Under the pieces are notes generated by a model. The model was given only the letters and a program-made list of their open reading frames with translations. It was not told the origin of the DNA and did no database searches. The translations under genes and the position numbers were made by a program. A stretch of DNA of 43,771 nucleotides, taken from IMG/VR virus record IMGVR_UViG_3300022751_000004, positions 1-43,771 of that record; one strand, given 5' to 3'. This stretch comes from a virus. Positions 14,229 through 20,546 of the stretch are shown here, in pieces (position 1 is the stretch's first letter; each line of letters begins with the position of its first letter).

Positions 14229-14417
14229 ATGAAAACTCAGATCATCACCAAAAAATTCAACGGAACAACATTAACAGCTTACATCATGTCTGATGCAGAT
14301 GGCGCAATGTTAGATATGAATGGATGGGATCGTCAGTATTTTAAAACAGTCGCACAGGCTAAGGCCCGCGCTACTAAGATGTTCGCAACTGAAATCGACA
14401 ACCTTAAATACGCTTAA
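14229..14417 (+). CDS. Small early protein, unknown
   Basis: A 62-residue protein (MKTQIITKKFNGTTLTAYIM..., ending ATKMFATEIDNLKYA) of mixed strand-helix type. It is the first gene behind the consensus promoter at 14175-14205, so it should be among the first proteins made after infection. Such genes often act against host functions, but nothing in the sequence shows a target. Confidence 0.62.
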   Translation: MKTQIITKKFNGTTLTAYIMSDADGAMLDMNGWDRQYFKTVAQAKARATKMFATEIDNLKYA

Positions 14418-14418
14418 A

Positions 14419-14757
14419 ATGAAAGAGTTTAAAATACAGGATTCGCATAGGGGCGTAAAATTCACAAGCCTGTTGGTCGCTTCAACAAAAAAAGAAGCGG
14501 CTCGTATTTTAAATAAATCGCTGTACGAGATAAATACTTATGCACTATGCTATGAGCCTAAAAGTCCTGAGTGTATCAAAGAAAGAGGCATAGTTCATGC
14601 TTTTTTCGATAGCGGAGAGTTTTTTACTTTCAAGCATGAGCTTAGAAATAAGGTAATGACTAGGTCTGAAATGGTAGGCAAGATAAATGAATGGCGTAAA
14701 ATTTACCCAACATATAAAGATGCTGAAAACGATCTGGCCCCTAACCGGGGCTTTTAA
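14419..14757 (+). CDS. Early protein, unknown
   Basis: A 112-residue protein, MKEFKIQDSHRGVKFTSLLVA followed by STKKEAARILNKS. Its N-terminal strand-strand-helix (FKI...F...A...KEA..I) resembles the two tiny paralogues at 11586 and 28874. The start at 14419 lies one base after the previous stop. The open frame extends upstream to 14320, but that part overlaps the previous gene in another frame. A terminator hairpin lies within its last codons. Confidence 0.58.
   Translation: MKEFKIQDSHRGVKFTSLLVASTKKEAARILNKSLYEINTYALCYEPKSPECIKERGIVHAFFDSGEFFTFKHELRNKVMTRSEMVGKINEWRKIYPTYKDAENDLAPNRGF
14737..14755 (+). terminator. Intrinsic terminator inside the end of the 14419 gene
   Basis: GCCCC (14737-14741), a 5-nt loop and GGGGC (14747-14751) followed by TTTT. 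The hairpin encodes the last residues of the protein (LAPNRGF). It could limit read-through from the first early genes into the rest of the operon. Confidence 0.55.
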
Positions 14758-14776
14758 CCAACCTAAAAATAAAGAG

Positions 14777-15121
14777 ATGAAAACCAAACCAAAACTCAGA
14801 TTCGAAGTAAGGCGGTGTAGCCACGTTCAACGCCTTCAAAGCGGCAGGACAATGAGTACCCGGGTATGGGCCGTTTATGACACGCTGGATAATTCATTCG
14901 TAAAGGACACCGAGGATACTGAAAGCGAGATCGTGCAGGAATGGGCTTCTGAGATGGAGGCCGACTGCCAGCAACAGTACGGGGGAGTAACGCCTAGCGA
15001 TATTGAACAGTTACGTGATGCTCTTAGAAAACTTATCTCCTATGCCCCAAAAAGCAATATGACGGCAATGGATGTTCATTTTGTGAGAGGAATACAGGAA
15101 ACCATAAAGCACTTAATTTAA
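14777..15121 (+). CDS. Hypothetical phage protein
   Basis: A 114-residue protein starting MKTKPKLRFEVRRCSHVQRL. The middle is acidic (DTEDTESEIVQEWASEMEADCQQQYGG) and the C-terminus helical (DIEQLRDALRKLI). The first in-frame ATG not overlapping the previous gene is 14777, placed behind AAAGAG. It has no membrane segment. Family unknown. Confidence 0.55.
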   Translation: MKTKPKLRFEVRRCSHVQRLQSGRTMSTRVWAVYDTLDNSFVKDTEDTESEIVQEWASEMEADCQQQYGGVTPSDIEQLRDALRKLISYAPKSNMTAMDVHFVRGIQETIKHLI

Positions 15122-15142
15122 TCACCAAACCAACACAAAACC

Positions 15143-15289
15143 ATGAGCCTCCGCAAAGTTTACCGAGAATTATGGATTGAGATCCGCAAATGGCTCGTGT
15201 CCGTTCTGTTAAAATGGGCAATGGATATCATCCCGAAAGAGTGCAAGCAATCAATAATTTACATGGCAAAAGCTGTAATAGAACTATGA
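15143..15289 (+). CDS. Small protein with amphipathic/hydrophobic helix
   Basis: A 48-residue protein: MSLRKVYRELWIEIRKWLVS, VLLKWAMDIIPKECKQSIIY and a short tail. It contains a tryptophan-rich hydrophobic helix. It overlaps the next gene by ATGA, which argues for translation. Too short for the usual gene cut-off. Function unknown. Confidence 0.48.
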   Translation: MSLRKVYRELWIEIRKWLVSVLLKWAMDIIPKECKQSIIYMAKAVIEL

Positions 15290-15420
15290 AAACCCTCACC
15301 CTCACCAACAACGAATGGCACCGCGTAAACACCGGATGCGAAACCATGGCGATCCTTGCGGCATACGCGGGTTGCTGGTACTGGAATAGAAAGAATGTAA
15401 CTGTAAAAACTATAAAATGA
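15286..15420 (+). CDS. Small protein, unknown
   Basis: A 44-residue protein, MKTLTLTNNEWHRVNTGCET ending WNRKNVTVKTIK, with a short hydrophobic middle (MAILAAYAGCWYW). It is coupled by ATGA overlaps to genes on both sides, which is the main evidence that it is real. Confidence 0.48.
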   Translation: MKTLTLTNNEWHRVNTGCETMAILAAYAGCWYWNRKNVTVKTIK

Positions 15421-15785
15421 AACAATTCACATTACCAAAAGAGTTTGCTGAGAAATGGGTTGCCGAGCTTAGGAGTGGCAGGTATATGCAAACAACCCAT
15501 AAACTATGTGATGGCGTAGGATTCTGCTGTTTAGGTTTAGCCGGAGTTGTAGCCGGTCATTCAAAAGGGGAACTTGAAGGCCATTCGGTATTCGGGCCAA
15601 AATATACCGGGACTATCCCAGTGGCTGGTCTTCCCGCTCTTGTTGAATCACTTGTTCCGGTTGAACTTTATGGAAACGCAACTGATAACAAACTGGTTGA
15701 AAAGCTCACGGATCTAAATGATCGTGAATGGAAAACATTCCCAGAAATTGCCAACTGGATCATTGATAACGTAGAATTTGTATGA
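15417..15785 (+). CDS. Conserved phage hypothetical protein (W-x-x-LRSG...FCCLG family)
   Basis: A 122-residue protein with the pattern KWVAELRSGRYMQTTHKLCD, GFCCLGLAG, LNDREWKTFPEIANWI. This combination (lysine-tryptophan-LRSG, a GxCCLG core and a C-terminal LND...F.EIA.WI) recurs in many phages as a protein of unknown function. The paired cysteines in FCCLG may bind metal or be structural. It is coupled to its neighbours by ATGA overlaps. Confidence 0.65.
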   Translation: MKQFTLPKEFAEKWVAELRSGRYMQTTHKLCDGVGFCCLGLAGVVAGHSKGELEGHSVFGPKYTGTIPVAGLPALVESLVPVELYGNATDNKLVEKLTDLNDREWKTFPEIANWIIDNVEFV

Positions 15786-15943
15786 ACCATTACCAAAACG
15801 ACTCCTACGCCGCTGAGCGGGCCTGGGACAACATCCTTGAGGTAAGGTACGACCGGGAGGAAGACAGCCGTGAAGAGGAAGAAGAAGAGCCCGATCATGA
15901 GCCCGATCGGGAAGAAATAGAACAAGTAACCATTAACCCATAA
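15782..15943 (+). CDS. Small acidic protein
   Basis: A 53-residue protein: MNHYQNDSYAAERAWDNILE followed by an acidic low-complexity run (REEDSREEEEEEPDHEPD). It overlaps the upstream gene by ATGA. Such acidic peptides sometimes mimic DNA in anti-restriction proteins, but length and composition alone do not prove this. Confidence 0.45.
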   Translation: MNHYQNDSYAAERAWDNILEVRYDREEDSREEEEEEPDHEPDREEIEQVTINP

Positions 15944-15947
15944 CAGA

Positions 15948-16100
15948 ATGAAAACTCTTTTAGATGTCAAGAAAAATTATGCGCAGGAATGCGGATATAA
16001 TTCCTGGGTAGAAATTGCCCGTACAAGCGCCTATAGGCATCATCTTAAAAATGCACTGAATCGGTTCGCCGATCTTAACCAGGAGGGAGAGAAGCCATGA
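15948..16100 (+). CDS. Small protein, unknown
   Basis: A 50-residue helical protein: MKTLLDVKKNYAQECGYNSW, VEIARTSAYRHHLKNALNRF and a short tail. It lies four bases after the acidic peptide gene and overlaps the next by ATGA. The ribosome-binding region of the following gene (CCAGGAGGGAGAG) lies in its 3' end and is unusually strong for this genome. Confidence 0.48.
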   Translation: MKTLLDVKKNYAQECGYNSWVEIARTSAYRHHLKNALNRFADLNQEGEKP

Positions 16101-16423
16101 GCGAGAAGAAATTACCAGTAGGAACATGGCGCGTAGTAAATGATTACGACGAATACGAAGAATATTCACCCGATAAGCCACAGATATACATTTGGGACGG
16201 CGATGAACAGGCGTATGCTCCGATCTGTGATATGGGCGAAATTGGAGATATGAACTATGCCGAAAAGTTAGCCAACGCCAATATCATCGCCGCCGCTCTC
16301 GATCTTTACGAAGCCCTGGAAGCCCTGTATAATAGCATAGATTCATGTATTGACTTAACGCCTGAATTAATGAAGCAGTGCCGGGAAGCCTTACGCATAG
16401 CAAGGGAGGGGAGGGGATCATGA
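16097..16423 (+). CDS. Conserved phage hypothetical (ANA-x-IAAA-x-LYEAL family)
   Basis: A 108-residue acidic protein. The segment NYAEKLANANIIAAALDLYEALEALYN (about 52-79) matches a widespread phage pattern ANAxLIAAAPDLLEAL. The first half is beta-rich (WRVVNDYDEYEEYSPDKPQIYIWDGD). It has a strong Shine-Dalgarno AGGAGGGAG about 12-18 bases upstream, uncommon here. No biochemical role is known for the pattern. Confidence 0.58.
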   Translation: MSEKKLPVGTWRVVNDYDEYEEYSPDKPQIYIWDGDEQAYAPICDMGEIGDMNYAEKLANANIIAAALDLYEALEALYNSIDSCIDLTPELMKQCREALRIAREGRGS

Positions 16424-16647
16424 GCGCTAAAAGAAACTGGTTTATATCTTACAGCCGTTTATATTACGATGATAATGGTGTAGAAAAAACAGATTTTAGA
16501 AATACCGTTATAGCTAGCGAAGGATTCCCCGACAGTTACGAAGACATAAAAAGATGGCAGACCATGATAGAAGACAATATATATAAAGAAAACTCCCTTA
16601 TAACCTCTGTTGTAATACTGAACTACCGATTAATAGACGAACCATGA
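16420..16647 (+). CDS. Small protein, unknown
   Basis: A 75-residue protein, MSAKRNWFISYSRLYYDDNG ending SLITSVVILNYRLIDEP. It has beta strands at both ends and a helix between (SYEDIKRWQTMIEDNIY). It resembles small phage proteins that read WFISY...G.....N.......I...I, but no name can be given. The ATGA overlap with the previous gene fixes the start, not the longer frame from 16378. Confidence 0.52.
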   Translation: MSAKRNWFISYSRLYYDDNGVEKTDFRNTVIASEGFPDSYEDIKRWQTMIEDNIYKENSLITSVVILNYRLIDEP

Positions 16648-16871
16648 ACCGCCCCCACATTCACTACTCCCCTACCCCTGTCCGTATCCCGGTAGAGAAA
16701 AAGCGCCGTTACGACTGGCGGGTATACCTGGCAATATTTGGAGCCGTTCTTTTTGGGGCGGTTATGAGGGGGTGTCAGGAGCCGGGGGTGAGGTTGACAA
16801 GTATAGAGAAAATCTATATCTCATCGCCATCATATCAACATTTAGTATTGGCATCGACCAAAGTAAAATAG
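16644..16871 (+). CDS. Small single-pass membrane protein
   Basis: A 75-residue protein with a basic, proline-rich N-terminus (MNRPHIHYSPTPVRIPVEKK). One transmembrane helix follows (RVYLAIFGAVLFGAVMRGC, residues 26-44), then a short tail. It is coupled by ATGA to the upstream gene and is the last gene before a 123-base non-coding leader. Confidence 0.5.
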   Translation: MNRPHIHYSPTPVRIPVEKKRRYDWRVYLAIFGAVLFGAVMRGCQEPGVRLTSIEKIYISSPSYQHLVLASTKVK

Positions 16872-16879
16872 TACCTTCA
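16848..16879 (+). promoter_or_regulatory. Possible promoter of the structured leader
   Basis: TTG (16848-16850), 21 nt, TACCTTCA (16872-16879). It departs from the consensus in both boxes and spacing. Transcription would start near 16883, just upstream of the crossed-stem element. Confidence 0.35.
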
Positions 16880-16891
16880 TAATTCAATCGC

Positions 16892-16972
16892 GGGTCTGAC
16901 ATTATACGCGATGAAAGATTTTAAAGCCTGTTTGTGAACCGGAAGTCAGACCCCGAGGATCGGATAGGCTTT
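16892..16972 (+). promoter_or_regulatory. Crossed-stem (pseudoknot-like) leader element
   Basis: Two perfect helices cross each other. GGGTCTGAC (16892-16900) pairs with GTCAGACCC (16945-16953, 9 bp). AAAGCCT (16923-16929) pairs with AGGCTTT (16966-16972, 7 bp), the latter followed by ATTTATTT. In order a-b-a'-b', they can form an H-type pseudoknot or two exclusive states, one of them terminator-like. The gene at 16995 starts 22 bases later. The 123-base gap holds no other feature. Confidence 0.55.
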
Positions 16973-16994
16973 ATTTATTTAACAACATTTTGAA

Positions 16995-17342
16995 ATGGCA
17001 ACATTAATAAAATTCAAAAAAACAACTGTAGAATCAGTTTTTGAAAAAGAAATCGATCTCCCGGCTTACTTCACATATGGGGAAGCTACCCCTTCAGATT
17101 TTCAGTCGGGCAAAATTAACTATTGTAACATAGTAGCCATCATTGACCCTGATAAAAGGTCAGTAAATATCAAGCTTTCCCGAAACAATGCATTGATGGA
17201 AGAAGCTTTTAATAATCATGACTATGGCAGGTCGTGTTGGGAAAACGGGTACATCCTTGACAGAAACGAGTTTAAACAAGTGCCGAAATGCGAATGGGAA
17301 ATAGCTAAGGGATTACTTATGGGGGAGATATCCGGGCTATGA
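16995..17342 (+). CDS. Hypothetical protein behind the structured leader
   Basis: A 115-residue protein with a lysine-rich start (MATLIKFKKTTVESVFEKEI), aromatic middle segments and the C-terminal helix CEWEIAKGLLMGEISGL. It is the first gene after the crossed-stem element, so that element probably controls it and the recombination genes that follow. It overlaps the next gene by ATGA. Family unknown. Confidence 0.55.
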   Translation: MATLIKFKKTTVESVFEKEIDLPAYFTYGEATPSDFQSGKINYCNIVAIIDPDKRSVNIKLSRNNALMEEAFNNHDYGRSCWENGYILDRNEFKQVPKCEWEIAKGLLMGEISGL

Positions 17343-17500
17343 GCTACCAACCCAAACACCACACCCGCGAGTACCACGTAAAGCAGATACTTCGCATCCA
17401 AAACGTAGGGCATGATGCCTATCTCGCCGGGCACGTACCACAGATAGCTTCCATTGAGGGGAGCTACTTCTCTAAACGATTTAAACAAACTTCCAAATGA
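17339..17500 (+). CDS. Small basic protein, unknown
   Basis: A 53-residue protein: MSYQPKHHTREYHVKQILRI, QNVGHDAYLAGHVPQIASIE and a basic end (GSYFSKRFKQTSK). It overlaps both neighbours by ATGA. Its place at the head of the recombination genes suggests co-expression with them. No function visible. Confidence 0.48.
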   Translation: MSYQPKHHTREYHVKQILRIQNVGHDAYLAGHVPQIASIEGSYFSKRFKQTSK

Positions 17501-18270
17501 GCGCTGAAGAACAAGAAATCAAAGAACCTGAAGAAAGTGAATCCGGGTTAACCATTACAGATGCTTCGCTTATATCGCCAGATCCTAATAAGGAGGTTCG
17601 AGACTTTCGCAAGAAAATGGAGACTTTCGCCAAATTGGTTAACACGGCCCCGGTACCCGAAAAGATCAAAACACATCAAGGGTACGACTACCTCCCAATT
17701 TCAACCGTAGAAAAAGAACTTGACCGGGTTTATTTCGGCCTGGTTCAATACGAATGCATTTCCTACCAGCAGATTTTCAATGAGGTTGCCTGTCATGCCC
17801 GAATCAAAGTATTCCACCCGGTAATTAACCAGTGGATGAACTATGACGGTTTGGGATCTGCTGTCCTTCAACAGGATAAAGATACGAAAGTTGCCGATTT
17901 TATGCACCATAAAAAAGCGAACGCGGGGCAATTAACCTACCCTAAAGCATACGCGGAAGCTATCAAGAACGCGGCTAAAAAGATAGGTAAACGGTTCGGG
18001 GCCGACATTAACCGGAAGTTCGAAGATGAGTACGTCCCGTTTTATAAGGATGAGCCCAAAAAAGACGTGCCGGAAGAAAAGGAGCCGGAGCCTATTGAAC
18101 CGGAATCGCCAAAGGTTGAGATATCTGAAGAGCTAATCCACAGCGTCACGATAACGGATGACATATCGCATCTTACAACGATCTGGAACGAAAACCAGGA
18201 ACTTCAAAGCAACCCAAATTTCATCAAATTGTTAAACGCGCGTAAAGTCGCCATAAGAGCACAACAATGA
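17497..18270 (+). CDS. Single-strand DNA annealing protein (ERF/Rad52-like)
   Basis: A 257-residue protein. The core (about residues 45-170) reads KTHQGYDYLPISTVEKELDRVYF, HARIKVFHPVINQWMNYDGLGSAVLQQD and a helix KAYAEAIKNAAKKIGKRFGADINR. This W...DG.G...(40-50)...A...A.K.A....G..FG.D+NR pattern is typical of phage annealing recombinases of the Rad52/ERF group. The C-terminus is an acidic proline-rich linker (EPKKDVPEEKEPEPIEPE) and a small end domain, as in many annealing proteins. It would coat single strands and anneal them, working with the nuclease encoded next to it (overlap ATGA). Confidence 0.72.
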   Translation: MSAEEQEIKEPEESESGLTITDASLISPDPNKEVRDFRKKMETFAKLVNTAPVPEKIKTHQGYDYLPISTVEKELDRVYFGLVQYECISYQQIFNEVACHARIKVFHPVINQWMNYDGLGSAVLQQDKDTKVADFMHHKKANAGQLTYPKAYAEAIKNAAKKIGKRFGADINRKFEDEYVPFYKDEPKKDVPEEKEPEPIEPESPKVEISEELIHSVTITDDISHLTTIWNENQELQSNPNFIKLLNARKVAIRAQQ

Positions 18271-19127
18271 TTGAGCAAACAGAATTAACCCCTGTATCCA
18301 CAGTGGGCCGGGAAGAACTTATTAGCCGGATAATCGGCAAACTGATGGCGCATGAGGATATGTTATCGTACTCCAGCCTGTCAAACTTTTGGGATTCGCC
18401 AAAGGATTTCATCGACTACAAACTAAAGCAAAAAGAAACCACACCGGCCATGCTGTTCGGTCAAATCCTGCACTGCCTGGTTTTGCAGCCAGACGAATTT
18501 GAAAAGCGTTATCACATGATTGATGACGCGGATATCGTTGCGCAGATCGGCGGCGGTAACCCGCGAAACACCAAGGCATACAAAGAGTGGAAAGTGACGG
18601 CATTGGCTGAAGCGGGAGACCGGATGCTTATCACCGATAAAGATGCCCGCGACGCAAAGATAATGGCAAATAATATCCTTTTTAACAGGGCATCCCGTAA
18701 AATATTAAACGCAAACCCTGAGCGTGAAAAGCCGGTCGAATGGGAGTACCAAAACTTCCTTTTCCGGGGCTTCATTGACGGCAACGGCCCGAAGGGAATC
18801 TTCGATCTTAAAATGGTGCCTGATGCATCGAAACGTAAGGCACAGGCAACTATCGTTAATGAAGGGTACTATTTGCAAGCTGCAATGTATCTCACCGCAT
18901 TGGGCGTTAAAAAGCCTTATCACATTATTTGCGTAGACAAGAAAGGCGGGGTATCCGTTCACCTGATCAGCGATCACCTAATGCAGGAAGGTTTCGACCA
19001 ATACGCCCGACTGATTAAGCAATTCAATCTTGCCATCTTGGAGGAACGGTTTAACGAATCGCACGACTTTTGGGCTGATCGACATGACGGAATTTTTGAG
19101 TGCGACAAGCCAGCGTATTTATACTGA
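18267..19127 (+). CDS. PD-(D/E)XK exonuclease (YqaJ/RecE-like)
   Basis: A 286-residue protein. The N-terminal SYSSLSNFWDSPKDFIDYKL and AMLFGQILHCLVLQPDEF match the start of DUF3799/YqaJ-type phage nucleases (S.L..f..sP..f......T.A...G...H...L.P..F). Later come FRGFIDGNGPKGIFDLKMVPDAS (D...DLK catalytic strand, about residues 166-190) and GYYLQAAMYL (the QxxxY helix). It should resect double-stranded ends to give tails for the annealing protein encoded upstream. The pair forms a two-component recombination system used in replication or circularisation. Confidence 0.75.
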   Translation: MIEQTELTPVSTVGREELISRIIGKLMAHEDMLSYSSLSNFWDSPKDFIDYKLKQKETTPAMLFGQILHCLVLQPDEFEKRYHMIDDADIVAQIGGGNPRNTKAYKEWKVTALAEAGDRMLITDKDARDAKIMANNILFNRASRKILNANPEREKPVEWEYQNFLFRGFIDGNGPKGIFDLKMVPDASKRKAQATIVNEGYYLQAAMYLTALGVKKPYHIICVDKKGGVSVHLISDHLMQEGFDQYARLIKQFNLAILEERFNESHDFWADRHDGIFECDKPAYLY

Positions 19128-19537
19128 TGAAAATCGCCCTCGTTAAAACGCTGGCCGGAAATATCATTCCAGCATACGACCATGACAAAGAACGGCTAAA
19201 GAGGTTCAAAGCAGGTGAGCCGTTCTTTGCTGATGTTACTAAACCGCGCAATCTTCGCTTTCATAGAAAGGCATTCGCTTTGTTTAACATGGTTTTCGAG
19301 AACCAAGAAATATACACCAACCTCGACGACCTGAGGGAAGATTTAACAATAGAGGCCGGTTACTTCGATTTTCGCCCAAACTTTCAGGGAGAAATGATAA
19401 AGCGGGCCAAAAGCATTTCTTTCGCCGCGATGGATGATCTAACTTTCGGAGAGTATTACGAAGCTATCATAGCAACAATAGTGCGTTGCTTCCACTTCGA
19501 CAGGCAGGATATTTTGGATAACTTAGACGATTTTTGA
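19127..19537 (+). CDS. DUF1367-like phage protein
   Basis: A 136-residue protein, MKIALVKTLAGNIIPAYDHD... The segment NLRFHRKAFALFNMVFENQE and the later RAKSISFAAMDDLTFGEYYEAI follow the family pattern R.lpFHRKfFaLl...(F)...KSIsFakMde.eF..lY. DUF1367 proteins sit in phage recombination/replication regions, commonly beside NinG as here, but their biochemical role is unknown. The start at 19127 was chosen because of the ATGA overlap with the exonuclease gene. Confidence 0.7.
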   Translation: MKIALVKTLAGNIIPAYDHDKERLKRFKAGEPFFADVTKPRNLRFHRKAFALFNMVFENQEIYTNLDDLREDLTIEAGYFDFRPNFQGEMIKRAKSISFAAMDDLTFGEYYEAIIATIVRCFHFDRQDILDNLDDF

Positions 19538-19538
19538 T

Positions 19539-20060
19539 ATGATCACAAAACACTGCCAGTGCGGATCAACCAATATATTCAAGTCACGTACGCGAGATCA
19601 TGGTTACCTGTGTTCATCATGCTGGACAAAGTACAAGGCTAACAACCAAGTTGACAAACCGGATATTTCGAACGTATCGAAAAATTCGAGTAGTTCAGAA
19701 AAGAGTATCCCTGAATTACTGGAGCTAGCGCAGATCGTTTTTAACAGGTGGATCAGGCGCCGGGATTCATTCGACGGTATGTTTAATTGCATTTCATGTG
19801 ATGAATGGCTTTCTGTTTCGGTAATGGATGCAGGCCACTATTTTCCGACAACGTATTCCGCTTTGAGATTCCACGAGGACAACGTGCATGGAGAATGCGC
19901 TGTATGCAACAGGATGGACGATAAGCACCTCGTTCGATACTCGGTCAACCTTTTGAATAAAATAGGACCTGAGCGGTTTAAATGGCTCGAAGATCATCGG
20001 CACGACGAAAAGAAATGGGATCGTGACGAATTCAACGAAATAATAAGGAAGTACAAATGA
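19539..20060 (+). CDS. ninG: NinG/Rap-like recombination endonuclease
   Basis: A 173-residue protein. An N-terminal zinc ribbon (CQCGSTNIF...GYLCSSCWTKY, residues 7-32) precedes the NinG core LAQIVFNRWIRRRDSFDGMFNCISC, VMDAGHYFPTTYSALRFHEDNVHGECAVCN and a C-terminal W.RDEFNEIIRKYK. The C.SC...DAGHY...RF...N.H..C..CN array is the metal-binding core of lambda NinG (Rap), a structure-specific nuclease that cuts branched recombination intermediates. It starts two bases after the DUF1367 gene and completes the recombination set. Confidence 0.83.
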   Translation: MITKHCQCGSTNIFKSRTRDHGYLCSSCWTKYKANNQVDKPDISNVSKNSSSSEKSIPELLELAQIVFNRWIRRRDSFDGMFNCISCDEWLSVSVMDAGHYFPTTYSALRFHEDNVHGECAVCNRMDDKHLVRYSVNLLNKIGPERFKWLEDHRHDEKKWDRDEFNEIIRKYK

Positions 20061-20413
20061 ACCTCCCAACCTTCAACGATTACGTATCAGTTATCAACAA
20101 TGGTGTTAGCCTTGTAAAGGCAGGCAGACCGCTTGGCGTTGACAAGGATCGTTATCGGTATTTATTCACCAGTGATCAGGTTCGGGAGCTAAAAACACTT
20201 AGCCGGAAATCGATGTACCCGCGCTGCATGTATGTTGGAAACGAGCTAACAGCCAAGGTAATCGAATACTGGGTTGCCGACCCGGATAAAACTTACGTTC
20301 AACTGGGTGAAATCTTCGGTATTACACCAAACATGGTTCATCATAGGCTGAAGCATTATTTTTATTACATGGGCAATAATCCTGAAACAATAACTTTGAA
20401 AAGTAAAATATAG
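20057..20413 (+). CDS. Putative HTH DNA-binding protein
   Basis: A 118-residue protein. The C-terminal half contains KTYVQLGEIFGITPNMVHHRLKHYFYYMG (about residues 79-107), a good helix-turn-helix with recognition helix TPNMVHHRLKH. The N-terminus (NDYVSVINNGVSLVKAGRPLG) resembles no known domain. It may regulate late or replication genes. The next promoter (20395-20425) overlaps its last codons. Confidence 0.58.
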   Translation: MNLPTFNDYVSVINNGVSLVKAGRPLGVDKDRYRYLFTSDQVRELKTLSRKSMYPRCMYVGNELTAKVIEYWVADPDKTYVQLGEIFGITPNMVHHRLKHYFYYMGNNPETITLKSKI

Positions 20414-20425
20414 TTTGTACATTAG
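20395..20425 (+). promoter_or_regulatory. Promoter for the helicase-methyltransferase operon
   Basis: TTTG (20395-20398), exactly 19 nt, TACATTAG (20418-20425). Transcription would begin near 20429, exactly at the 5' strand of the 20430-20505 stem. Confidence 0.6.
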
Positions 20426-20429
20426 CATC

Positions 20430-20505
20430 GCTGTTCCCGTTATGAAGAAACTTAAAATCACCCTGCATTTACATTGCCAAAATCGCACCTGCGAGACGGG
20501 ACAGC
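20430..20505 (+). promoter_or_regulatory. Long leader stem at the predicted 5' end of the helicase mRNA
   Basis: GCTGTTCCCGT (20430-20440) pairs with ACGGGACAGC (20496-20505), 10 bp with one bulged base. The 55-nt loop contains the start of a 34-codon open frame. The stem would sit at the extreme 5' end of the transcript from 20395-20425. Confidence 0.48.
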
Positions 20506-20546
20506 CTTTGTATCTGCGGGGATTTTTATGTTATGACAGACTATGA
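20442..20546 (+). CDS. Possible leader peptide, 34 residues
   Basis: An open frame of 34 codons, MKKLKITLHLHCQNRTCETG followed by QPLYLRGFLCYDRL. Its ATG lies within the loop of the 20430-20505 stem, and it overlaps the helicase start (20533) by 14 bases. It could be a small protein or a translated leader that couples ribosomes to the helicase gene. Support is limited to position. Confidence 0.32.
   Translation: MKKLKITLHLHCQNRTCETGQPLYLRGFLCYDRL

Noticed and set aside
15782-15943. DNA-mimic anti-restriction protein
   Set aside because: Acidic composition alone is not enough; the length is far below known DNA mimics such as Ocr and ArdA.
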